From the NCBI GenBank assembly GCA_017643965.1, contig JAEPMM010000247.1:1-5454 (forward strand): a stretch of DNA of 5,454 nucleotides, read 5' to 3'. This document shows positions 1 to 5,454 of the stretch, one piece after another. A program made the translations under genes and the position numbers. The notes below the pieces were generated by a model, which had not been told where the DNA came from, did not search any database, and saw only the letters and a program-made list of their open reading frames with translations. Source of the DNA: Marinobacter sp. GTDB lineage: Bacteria > Pseudomonadota > Gammaproteobacteria > Pseudomonadales > Oleiphilaceae. How positions within the stretch are numbered: position 1 is the stretch's first letter; every line of letters starts with the position of its first letter.

Positions 1-1220
1 AATCCGCGTTTGACGTAGACGCCATTCGCCGTGACTTTCCGATACTGTCACAGCAGGTGAACGACAAGCCGCTGGTGTATCTGGATAACGGTGCTTCCGC
101 CCAGAAACCGGTGGCGGTGCTGGATGCCATGGACCGTTATTACCGGGAAATGCACTCCAACGTACACCGGGGCGCCCACACCCTGGGCGACCGTGCCACG
201 GCGGCATTTGAAGGTGCCCGGGAAACCGTTCGCGGCTTCCTGAACTCGGAAAGCACCCGAGAGATCATCTGGACCCGCGGCACCACCGAAGCGATCAACC
301 TGGTGGCCAATGGCCTGGCGCCGCGGCTGAAGGCGGGTGACGAGATCCTGGTCAGCCACATGGAACACCACGCCAACATCGTGCCCTGGCAGATGATCGC
401 CGAGCGCACCGGGGCGAAAGTAGTGCCCATTCAGGTCACACCGGAAGGTGAGCTGGATCTGGACTCGTTCAACAGCCTGCTCAACGAACGCACCCGCGTT
501 CTGGCCATCACCCATGTATCCAACGTGCTGGGCACGGTCAATCCGGTGGCACCACTGATCGAACAGGCCAAGGCCCGCGGCGTGCTGACGCTGCTGGATG
601 GCGCCCAGGCGGTGCCCCATTACCAGCCCGATGTGCAGGCGCTGGGCTGCGACTTTTATGTGTTCTCGGCCCACAAACTGTTCGGACCCACGGGTATCGG
701 GGTGCTTTACGGCAAGGCTCAGTTGCTGGAGGAGATGCCCCCGTACCAGGGCGGCGGCGAGATGATCGAGCGGGTATCGTTCGAGCGCACCACCTGGAAC
801 ACCCTGCCCTACAAGTTTGAAGCCGGTACCCCGGCCATTGCCGAGGCGGTTGGCCTCGGCGCGGCGATTGACTACCTTGGCGGCCTGAACCGGCCAGCCA
901 TGGAGGCGGCCGAGAAGGCACTGCTGGATCGCGCCAACCAGCTGGTGGAAACCGTGCCAGGCATGGAAATCATTGGCACCGCCAAGCACAAGGTGCCGGT
1001 GATGTCGTTCAAGATTGCCGGCCTGCACCCCAGTGATATCGGCACCCTGCTGGATCAGCAGGGTATCGCCATACGCACCGGCCACCACTGTGCCATGCCG
1101 CTGATGGATTTCTACGGAGTTCCCGGTACTGCCCGGGCCTCCTTTGCGTTCTACAATACGTTGGACGAGGTGGAGCAACTGTTCACCGCCTTGCAGAAAG
1201 TCCAGCGTCTGTTTGCCTGA
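1..1220 (+). CDS. sufS: Cysteine desulfurase SufS (5' end just outside window)
   Basis: This is a PLP-dependent group II cysteine desulfurase, which converts L-cysteine to L-alanine and holds the sulfur as a persulfide for cytosolic Fe-S assembly. The reading frame is open from base 3 and has no start in the window. The visible 405 residues begin SAFDVDAIRRDFPILS, which matches the usual SufS N-terminus, so probably only the first residue or two are missing. A GTG at base 57 is therefore an internal codon and not the start. Visible landmarks are the N-terminal substrate region (YLDNGASAQKP, HSNVHRG), the PLP lysine in SAHKLFGPTG (visible residue 225) and the catalytic cysteine in RTGHHCAMP (visible residue 363). 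These lie one residue from K226 and C364 of E. coli SufS, and the length is full for the family. The gene is followed 13 bases later by sufA and shares the operon with sufT and sufE. Its usual partner is SufE. CsdA is a close paralogue, but the neighbours favour SufS. Confidence 0.96.
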   Translation, partial: SAFDVDAIRRDFPILSQQVNDKPLVYLDNGASAQKPVAVLDAMDRYYREMHSNVHRGAHTLGDRATAAFEGARETVRGFLNSESTREIIWTRGTTEAINLVANGLAPRLKAGDEILVSHMEHHANIVPWQMIAERTGAKVVPIQVTPEGELDLDSFNSLLNERTRVLAITHVSNVLGTVNPVAPLIEQAKARGVLTLLDGAQAVPHYQPDVQALGCDFYVFSAHKLFGPTGIGVLYGKAQLLEEMPPYQGGGEMIERVSFERTTWNTLPYKFEAGTPAIAEAVGLGAAIDYLGGLNRPAMEAAEKALLDRANQLVETVPGMEIIGTAKHKVPVMSFKIAGLHPSDIGTLLDQQGIAIRTGHHCAMPLMDFYGVPGTARASFAFYNTLDEVEQLFTALQKVQRLFA

Positions 1221-1221
1221 T

Positions 1222-1226
1222 GGAGG
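1222..1226 (+). promoter_or_regulatory. Ribosome binding site of sufA
   Basis: GGAGG lies directly after the sufS stop codon and 7 bases before the ATG at 1234. It fixes the sufA start, although the frame stays open upstream into sufS. Confidence 0.8.
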
Positions 1227-1233
1227 TGACCTT

Positions 1234-1605
1234 ATGACAGCCGAAATCTACACCCCGACGGTCGCCGTCACCATGACGCCCAGCGCCGTCAAGCACGTGC
1301 GCAAACAACTGGATAAGAAGCCGGGCGCCAAGGGTATTCGGCTCGCCATCAAGAAGAGTGGCTGCTCCGGTTTCAAGTATGAAACCCAGTGGGTCGAAGA
1401 CACCGCCGCTGACGACAAGGTGTTTCATATCGACGGCGTGGATGTGTTCGTGAAGGAAGAGCACCTGCCACTGGTGAACGGCATCGAAATCGACTTTGTC
1501 ACCGAAGGCGTGAACTCCATGTTCCAGTTCCGCAACCCCAACGCCACCGCCGAGTGCGGATGCGGTGAGAGCTTTACCGTAGCGCAGGTCGGATCAGGAA
1601 CGTAG
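1234..1605 (+). CDS. sufA: A-type Fe-S carrier protein SufA (HesB/IscA family)
   Basis: This 123-residue member of the HesB/IscA/SufA family receives Fe-S clusters from the SufBCD scaffold and hands them to apo-proteins in the cytosol. The three cluster-binding cysteines are present: C44 in SGCSGF, and C108 and C110 in ECGCGESF. Their spacing (64, then 2) is the same as in E. coli IscA (35, 99, 101) and SufA (50, 114, 116). The start is set by a strong GGAGG 7 bases upstream; the open frame runs further back into sufS, but that part is out-of-frame sufS coding sequence. Family members normally end just after ECGCGESFxV. Here seven more residues (AQVGSGT) follow, and their codons and the stop fall in a REP-like repeat, so the tail is probably a by-product of repeat insertion. 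ErpA and IscA are alternative family names; the suf context favours SufA. Confidence 0.93.
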   Translation: MTAEIYTPTVAVTMTPSAVKHVRKQLDKKPGAKGIRLAIKKSGCSGFKYETQWVEDTAADDKVFHIDGVDVFVKEEHLPLVNGIEIDFVTEGVNSMFQFRNPNATAECGCGESFTVAQVGSGT

Positions 1606-1646
1606 GTCGGATTAGCGAAGCGTAATCCGACACGGTAGTCCGACAC
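1586..1646. repeat. REP-like intergenic palindrome between sufA and sufT
   Basis: The core is a perfect 9-bp stem, GTCGGATTA (1606-1614) with TAATCCGAC (1623-1631), around an 8-base loop GCGAAGCG. It is flanked by partial copies: AGGTCGGAT occurs at 1586-1594 and again at 1604-1612, and TCCGACAC at 1626-1633 and again at 1639-1646. An outer 6-bp pairing (GTCGGA 1588-1593 with TCCGAC 1639-1644) can enclose the core hairpin. From memory, sequences of the type GGTCGGATTAGCG...CGTAATCCGAC are dispersed intergenic repeats in many gammaproteobacteria; copy number in this genome cannot be judged from one copy. The sufA stop codon (1603-1605) lies inside it. There is no run of T after the stem, so it is not a typical intrinsic terminator. 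It could affect mRNA stability between sufA and sufT. Confidence 0.7.
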
Positions 1647-1678
1647 CACAGATTGAAAACAGCGAGGCCAGAACAGGC

Positions 1679-2221
1679 ATGCAAGAACGGGAAGTCGTCC
1701 TGACCAAACGCGAGGTGGAAGCGCGCCTTGTGCCTTCCGGAACGGAAATCATGATTCCGTCGGATACCTTTGTGACCATCACCCAGTCCCTGGGCGGCAC
1801 GTTCACGGTGGCGGTCAACGGCAACCTGGCCCGCATTGAGGGCCACGACGCCGATGCCCTTGGCAAGCAGCCGCTGGAAAGCAGTTTCGACACCCCGGAA
1901 GACGGCACCGTCAATGAAAACCAGGTGTGGGAAGCCATGCGTAACTGCTACGACCCGGAAATTCCGGTGAACGTGGTGGATCTCGGCCGGATCTACGAGT
2001 GCAAGATCGAGAACGGGACCGAGGAAGGCAACCACATTTTCGTCAGAATGACCCTGACGGCCGCCGGTTGTGGCATGGGCCCGGTGATCACCGAAGACGT
2101 CCGCCGCAAGCTCGAGCACGTGCCCAATGTGGACAAGGTCACGGTGGAACTGACTTTCGATCCGCCCTGGAGCAACGACATGCTCACCGACGAAGCCAAG
2201 CTTGAATTGGGAATGCTTTAA
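1679..2221 (+). CDS. sufT: Putative Fe-S cluster assembly factor SufT (DUF59/MIP18 family, long form)
   Basis: This 180-residue protein has the layout of the long SufT form. A beta-rich N-terminal part of about 75 residues (EARLVPSG, TITQSLGG) precedes a MIP18/DUF59 domain from about residue 80 to the end. Domain hallmarks are DPEIPVNVVDLG (92-103), MTLTAAGCGMG with the conserved cysteine C131, and FDPPWS near the C-terminus. Two further cysteines are C90 and C108. SufT proteins act as accessory factors in maturing Fe-S proteins; the biochemical step is not settled. Position 104 is Arg (DLGRIY), where many DUF59 proteins have a hydrophobic residue. The ATG at 1679 is the only plausible start, because the frame closes upstream at a TAG at 1613-1615 and contains no other ATG, GTG or TTG. 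Its ribosome site is weak (GAGG at 1664-1667, 11 bases away). The gene follows a REP-like repeat and its stop codon abuts the sufE start. Confidence 0.92.
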   Translation: MQEREVVLTKREVEARLVPSGTEIMIPSDTFVTITQSLGGTFTVAVNGNLARIEGHDADALGKQPLESSFDTPEDGTVNENQVWEAMRNCYDPEIPVNVVDLGRIYECKIENGTEEGNHIFVRMTLTAAGCGMGPVITEDVRRKLEHVPNVDKVTVELTFDPPWSNDMLTDEAKLELGML

Positions 2222-2683
2222 ATGACCGCCAGCAACGACACTTTCGTGAACAACCCGCTCGGGAAAGACACCACACTGGACGATGTGCTGGACGGCTTCG
2301 AGTTTCTGGACGACTGGGAAGAGCGCTACGCGTTTATCATTGATCTGGGCAAGCAGTTACCCGCCTTCCCGGAAGAGGCCCGCATTGAGGAAAACTACGT
2401 GCACGGCTGCCAGAGCCAGGTGTGGCTGATTCATCATTACGATGAAGACAGCGGCAAGATGTTTCTGTTAATCGACTCCGACGCGATGATCGTGCGCGGC
2501 CTGGCCGCCATCATCCTGGTCGCCCTGAATGGCAAGAGCCCGCGGGATCTGCTGGCTACCGACATCGACGAGCTGTTCGAGAAGCTGGATCTGTTCCGCC
2601 ACATCTCACCGACCCGCGGCAACGGCCTGCGGGCCATGGTCGGCAAGATCCGCGACACGGCCGCCCGGGTGGCGGTTGCCTGA
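2222..2683 (+). CDS. sufE: Cysteine desulfuration protein SufE
   Basis: SufE is the sulfur-acceptor partner of SufS: its active-site cysteine takes the persulfide from SufS and passes it to SufBCD. The 153-residue product has the family core throughout: FLDDWEERYAFIIDLGKQLP (about 28-47), the active-site loop VHGCQSQVWL with C63 (equivalent to C51 in E. coli SufE), then the LIDSDAMIVRGLAAIILVALNGKSP helix pair region (about 84-107) and LFRHISPTRGNGLRAMV near the C-terminus. C63 is the only cysteine, as suits a single-thiol acceptor. The ATG follows the sufT stop with no intervening base, and GGGA about 8-10 bases upstream within sufT can serve as ribosome site, so translation is probably coupled. 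CsdE is the paralogue it could be confused with, but the suf neighbours argue for SufE. It is the last gene of the operon, and its TGA abuts the stop of the convergent flgT. Confidence 0.95.
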   Translation: MTASNDTFVNNPLGKDTTLDDVLDGFEFLDDWEERYAFIIDLGKQLPAFPEEARIEENYVHGCQSQVWLIHHYDEDSGKMFLLIDSDAMIVRGLAAIILVALNGKSPRDLLATDIDELFEKLDLFRHISPTRGNGLRAMVGKIRDTAARVAVA

Positions 2684-3907
2684 TTACCAGATAATCGCGA
2701 CATCATCCCGCTGAATATTGATCTCGCCGCCAGACAGCGGCATCTCGCCATTGCTGAAATCCGGGTGCACGTTGCGCAGCGTTACCCGGGTCTGGCTGTC
2801 TGACAACTCCGGCGTTCCGCCAAGCGCATCGAAGAAGCGCTGGCTGCGATACAGATTCAGTTCATCCCCCGGACGCAACCCGGCGGTCGCGCCGGACGCC
2901 AGCGTGACACGGTTGCCATCAACACGGGTAACCCGCGTAATAAACGGCTGACAGGCCAGCGCCTCCTGCACCGCGGAACTCATGTCCGCCATCACCTCAC
3001 CCACCGCCTGGCCGTAGGCCTTCTCGTCAAAGCCGGCCGAATCAAAACCCGCCGATGCACCCGGGCCCGCATCCCATTTTGCTTCTGTGGCAAATCGCTG
3101 CTGATACACCGGCGCGCCACTGAAGCCGTCAAACACCATCATGTCCGCGACAAAGCGCCGGTTCTGGTTGGCGATACCCACTCCCCGTTGCATGCGATCA
3201 ATCACCGACGTCCCCCACGCGGCAGGATCGGAAACACCGAGATCCCGGATCACGCCGGTGACCACAAATTGCACATCCATTTCCCGCGCCACCTGAATCA
3301 CGTTGGTGAGGCGGTTATCAAAACCCTGTTGTGTGGGCGCGTTGAGCAGATCCTGGAACAGACGCGACGTAGTGGCACCGAAGACCTGCAGGCGCCCGGT
3401 CTCGCGCAGGGATGCCTGCAACCGCTGCGGCAAGATTTCGCCGGCATCGCTGATACGACCAACCCGTGCCTGATCCGGATAGAGGATCGGAAAACCAGTG
3501 ACCGCCACCCGCTTTTTCAGGTCGGCCGCGTCACCGGCACCGCAACTGGCGCCCTCTGACATATCGGCCCGCACTGTGACGCGCAGCAAATCACCACGAC
3601 GGTATTCATCCACGATGCGCGCATCTCTCGCCCGTGCTGACGACGCCACCTGAACCCGGGATTCGGTCACCACGCCGTTCTCCATGGTGTCGTGGCTGCT
3701 GATCTGAGCCTCATACTGCAACGCGACATCGCGCAGGGCTGCCTTGCGCGCCTGCTCCCGCGCCGCCTCCAGATCACCGTTGTAGATGGTGGCGTGGCCC
3801 ACGCCTTCCAGCACCACGGCCTGGGCTACGGGGTAAACCAGCAGGTTCACTGCCAGGGTCACTAACAGGAGAAGGCGCGCAGAGTTCATGGGCATTCGGT
3901 CACTCAT
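2684..3907 (-). CDS. flgT: Flagellar assembly protein FlgT (periplasmic H-ring protein)
   Basis: This 407-residue exported protein matches FlgT, the periplasmic protein known in Vibrio to build the H-ring around the LP ring and to support the polar flagellar motor. A signal peptide is visible (hydrophobic LLLLVTLAVNLLVYPVAQA, likely cut after A30). Three domains follow: an N-terminal part with the helix EAAREQARKAALRDVALQY (about 47-65), a middle part from VAVTGFPILYP that includes QFVVTGVIRDLGV and MMVFDGFSGAPVY, and a small C-terminal beta domain (ITRVDGNRVTLASGATAGLRPGDELNLYR type). It has only two cysteines, C122 and C319, which could form a disulfide; that is inference. The start is uncertain: ATGs occur at 3907, 3895 and 3889, none with a good ribosome site. 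I give the longest; 3889 would start MNSARLLLL and still keep the signal peptide. The gene lies 12 bases after flgP and ends flush against sufE. Confidence 0.85.
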   Translation of the reverse strand: MSDRMPMNSARLLLLVTLAVNLLVYPVAQAVVLEGVGHATIYNGDLEAAREQARKAALRDVALQYEAQISSHDTMENGVVTESRVQVASSARARDARIVDEYRRGDLLRVTVRADMSEGASCGAGDAADLKKRVAVTGFPILYPDQARVGRISDAGEILPQRLQASLRETGRLQVFGATTSRLFQDLLNAPTQQGFDNRLTNVIQVAREMDVQFVVTGVIRDLGVSDPAAWGTSVIDRMQRGVGIANQNRRFVADMMVFDGFSGAPVYQQRFATEAKWDAGPGASAGFDSAGFDEKAYGQAVGEVMADMSSAVQEALACQPFITRVTRVDGNRVTLASGATAGLRPGDELNLYRSQRFFDALGGTPELSDSQTRVTLRNVHPDFSNGEMPLSGGEINIQRDDVAIIW

Positions 3908-3919
3908 TCAGGCGTTTGG

Positions 3920-4456
3920 TCAGTCAAGGTAATACAGCGAATCAACATTGCGGCTCTGGACGTCACCGGTGCTGTCGTTGTCTCTGGGCATGGGAATCGG
4001 GCACAGATCCTGAACCTGGCGGTCGGAAACATCAGCAACACAGGCGCGGAACCGCGGCTCCAGCTTCAACTCCATCACGGTTTCAATTACCCCGTCACTG
4101 TGCTCGTTCACCGCCACCATTTTGGCGCCACGGATGTAGCTGTCGACGTAAGTGCGGAACATGTCGTTGCGCAGCACAAAGTCATTGACCGTGGAGCTGC
4201 CGTAGACCACGGTGCCATACACCCGCTCAGCCAGATTGCGATAGGCATCCAGCTGGGAGGCACGCCGCGCCAGCAATCGCTTACGGGTGTTCAGGCGATC
4301 CCCCGACACATCCTCATAGGTGCCGAAACCGCTCACCCGAACCGTGATCGGATCCAGTTTCCGGTCTCCGTCGTCACCTTTCTGATGAATGCCCACCGGG
4401 GCGCAGCCTGCCATTGCCAGGGCCAGCACGGGTACCACTATCCAGCGCAGGGTCAT
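3920..4456 (-). CDS. flgP: Flagellar outer-membrane lipoprotein FlgP (LPP20 family)
   Basis: This 178-residue LPP20-family lipoprotein matches FlgP, an outer-membrane component needed for polar flagellar motility in Vibrio and Campylobacter. The N-terminus MTLRWIVVPVLALAMAGC is a lipoprotein signal with C18 as the lipidated residue; Ala at +2 (not Asp) points to outer-membrane sorting. The LPP20 core spans about residues 55-135, with LLARRASQLDAYRNLAERVYG, then SSTVNDF, then YVDSYIRGAKMV and a DGVIETVMELKL strand. Two extra cysteines (C139, C152) sit in a C-terminal tail rich in polar residues. The frame opens further up at a TTG (4471) and an ATG (4462), but only the ATG at 4456 has well-spaced GGAGA (6 bases). 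The next gene, flgT, starts 12 bases after the stop, so the two form one transcription unit. Assignment as FlgP rather than a generic LPP20 protein rests partly on the flgT neighbour. Confidence 0.85.
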   Translation of the reverse strand: MTLRWIVVPVLALAMAGCAPVGIHQKGDDGDRKLDPITVRVSGFGTYEDVSGDRLNTRKRLLARRASQLDAYRNLAERVYGTVVYGSSTVNDFVLRNDMFRTYVDSYIRGAKMVAVNEHSDGVIETVMELKLEPRFRACVADVSDRQVQDLCPIPMPRDNDSTGDVQSRNVDSLYYLD

Positions 4457-4462
4457 GTTCAT

Positions 4463-4467
4463 TCTCC
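4463..4467 (-). promoter_or_regulatory. Ribosome binding site that decides the flgP start
   Basis: On the minus strand GGAGA occupies these bases, 6 bases before the ATG at 4456. The upstream ATG at 4462 would directly touch it and the TTG at 4471 lies before it, so the downstream ATG is the better start. Confidence 0.65.
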
Positions 4468-4656
4468 GCAAAGTCTCGTTTCAGGGCTCCAATTGTCTGT
4501 TCCATGAAAAAATCACGCCATGTTTCCTAACTCGTTGATTAGCTGAACGACCTCCGTCCGGCTGCGTTGTTTCCGACCCAGACGCCGGGCTCGGGCGGCA
4601 AAAACATACCGCCATTTACATCCGGAAAACAAATCGTTACCTGTTCACCGGTGTAC

Positions 4657-4670
4657 GAGTTCGGGAACTC
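4657..4670. promoter_or_regulatory. 14-bp palindrome, possible operator
   Basis: GAGTTC and GAACTC are perfect inverted arms separated by GG. The site lies 63 bases before the start codon of the right-hand gene, in the divergent region, a common position for a repressor or activator site. There are no T runs, so it is not a terminator. I cannot name a regulator. Confidence 0.3.
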
Positions 4671-4733
4671 TTCTAACCTGACAGACGTGTCACCAGGACC
4701 CCCAATTAACAAGAGCACACAGGTAACCGTTAC

Positions 4734-5454
4734 ATGATCGATAATCGTCTGAGCAAGCTGTCCATTGCCATCGGCCTCTCCATTTCCACCTCTGCCGCAC
4801 TCGCGAGCCCACAGGCCTTCATGTCCTCGCGCTCATTTGCCATGGGTGGCACCGGCGTGGCTGTGGCCCAGCCGGCGGCGGCCGGCATGACCAACCCCGC
4901 CATGCTCGCGGCGGACCATCACCAGTGGGTGGACGAATTCGGTCTCATACTGCCGTCGGTGAACGCACGCTTTGCCGATGAAGAGGAAACCATCGACCAG
5001 ATTGATGATATCCAGGACACCATTGAGCTGGTGGAACAGAGCGCCAACAGCGCCAACGTGGCCGGAACTCAGGACGCGGCCGGCGTGCTGAGGAACCAGC
5101 TCAGCGACCTGAACCGCGACACCATGCGCGGGGATGTCGGTTCGGGTGTCGGTGTGGCGATTCCAACGTCTTCGGTTTCCGTCGGGTTCTTCACCAGCGC
5201 CAGCCTGCGCACCACCGTTCGCGGCAACGTGACCAACGACGACCTGCAACGATTGGAGGATATTGAAAATGGCACCATCGATGCGTTGGTTGGCGGACGC
5301 GAGATTGGCGACAACCTGACGTCCGATGGCACGGTGCTGGCCTCTGCCGTTGCGGAAGTGGGCATCAGCCTCGCCAAAGGCTTCGAGCTCGCCAACGGGC
5401 AGCAGCTGCAAGTGGGCGTTTCTCCAAAGTATGTCCAGATGCGAACCTTTGAGT
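4734..5454 (+). CDS. Exported TraF-family (TraF_2) / FadL-like outer-membrane protein, 3' end outside window
   Basis: An open frame starts at ATG 4734 and runs without a stop to the right edge, giving 240 residues. The N-terminus is a clear Sec signal peptide (MIDNRLSKLSIAIGLSISTS..., likely cut after ALA, A24). Just after it, SRSFAMGGTGVAVAQPAAAG followed by MTNPAML (33-58) is the typical opening of FadL/OmpP1-like barrels and of the chromosomal family labelled conjugal transfer protein TraF. Residues about 83-130 are acidic and helix-prone with few strand signals, then alternating patterns such as GVGVAIPTSSVSVGFF (138-153) and AVAEVGISLA resume, consistent with outer-membrane beta strands. 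A 9-base tandem duplication (5040-5057) encodes SANSAN in the helical part. The ribosome site is weak (AGG at 4721-4723). No transfer genes are nearby, so a role in conjugation is unlikely; its function, perhaps uptake of a hydrophobic compound, is unknown. Confidence 0.8.
   Translation, partial: MIDNRLSKLSIAIGLSISTSAALASPQAFMSSRSFAMGGTGVAVAQPAAAGMTNPAMLAADHHQWVDEFGLILPSVNARFADEEETIDQIDDIQDTIELVEQSANSANVAGTQDAAGVLRNQLSDLNRDTMRGDVGSGVGVAIPTSSVSVGFFTSASLRTTVRGNVTNDDLQRLEDIENGTIDALVGGREIGDNLTSDGTVLASAVAEVGISLAKGFELANGQQLQVGVSPKYVQMRTFE

Larger units (their letters stand above)
4457..4733. other. Divergent intergenic region between flgP and the TraF/FadL-like gene
   Basis: These 277 bases separate two divergent genes and should hold both promoters. 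I see no RNA gene and no small coding region I can support. Visible elements are a sigma-54-like match toward flgP (minus strand, 4506-4520), a TTTACA box at 4615-4620 toward the right-hand gene with only a poor -10 (TACCTG, 4638-4643), a perfect palindrome GAGTTC-GG-GAACTC at 4657-4670, and inverted 9-base copies GTTACCTGT (4636-4644) and ACAGGTAAC (4719-4727). The last of these sits next to the start codon of the right-hand gene and overlaps its likely ribosome site (AGG at 4721-4723). No convincing consensus sigma-70 promoter was found on either strand. Confidence 0.6.

Noticed and set aside
57..59. GTG as the start codon of sufS.
   Set aside because: The frame is open back to base 3 and the upstream residues (AFDVDAIRRDFPILS) match the conserved SufS N-terminus, so the true start is left of the window.
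48..1178. Long open frame on the minus strand opposite sufS (376 codons).
   Set aside because: It is a GC-bias shadow of sufS: no recognisable domains, no ribosome site, and the + strand product matches SufS throughout with both catalytic residues.
1144..1233. Upstream-extended start for sufA inside sufS.
   Set aside because: The extra 30 residues are out-of-frame sufS sequence; a strong ribosome site and family length fix the start at 1234.
1606..1631. Hairpin as an intrinsic terminator ending the sufS-sufA transcript.
   Set aside because: No T run follows the stem on either strand, and sufT-sufE downstream belong to the same pathway.
1574..2119. Minus-strand open frame across the sufA end and sufT.
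   Set aside because: It overlaps well-supported genes on the other strand, resembles no known family and runs through the REP-like repeat.
4100..4507. Plus-strand open frame opposite flgP.
   Set aside because: It is a shadow of flgP, which has a lipobox, an LPP20 core and a good ribosome site; this frame has none of these.
4582..4605. GC-rich stretch followed by AAAAA as a terminator.
   Set aside because: The possible stem is only about 3 bp and is followed by A rather than T on the plus strand; on the minus strand the T run precedes the stem.
5040..5057. 9-base tandem duplication encoding SANSAN as a phase-variable or mobile repeat.
   Set aside because: It has only two in-frame copies, so it is a small duplication without evidence of variability.
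4833..5411. Minus-strand open frame opposite the barrel gene (192 codons).
   Set aside because: The plus-strand frame has a signal peptide and FadL-like motifs; the minus-strand product is compositionally a shadow with no recognisable domain.

Overview
The window looks like a chromosomal segment of a GC-rich, polar-flagellated gammaproteobacterium. A Marinobacter-like marine genus is my best guess, based on gene families and the combination of neighbours; no phylogenetic marker was available to test it. Nearly every base is coding. I see no tRNA, rRNA, CRISPR array or insertion sequence.

Left half (1-2683, + strand): the downstream part of a SUF iron-sulfur cluster operon, in the order sufS, sufA, sufT, sufE. 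SufS (cysteine desulfurase; its first residue or residues lie off the left edge) takes sulfur from cysteine, and SufE accepts it and passes it on to the scaffold. SufA is an A-type carrier that delivers finished clusters, and SufT is an accessory maturation factor. The scaffold genes sufB, sufC and sufD are expected just upstream but are not in the window. The genes are packed tightly, with gaps of 13, 73 and 0 bases. The 73-base gap holds a REP-like palindrome that includes the sufA stop codon and appears to have added a short tail to SufA.

Middle (2684-4456, - strand): a two-gene unit, flgP then flgT, encoding an outer-membrane lipoprotein and a periplasmic protein of the accessory rings around the polar flagellar motor known from Vibrio. 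The flgT stop codon directly abuts the sufE stop codon, so the two operons converge with no spacer. No flgO gene lies beside them.

Right (4457-5454): a 277-base divergent intergenic region, then the first 240 codons of an exported, FadL-like outer-membrane beta-barrel protein of the family commonly labelled 'conjugal transfer protein TraF' (+ strand, cut by the right edge). Nothing nearby suggests conjugation.

I found no evidence of a wholly new system. The most notable points are the repeat inserted within the suf operon, the zero-gap convergent junction, and the isolated flgPT pair.
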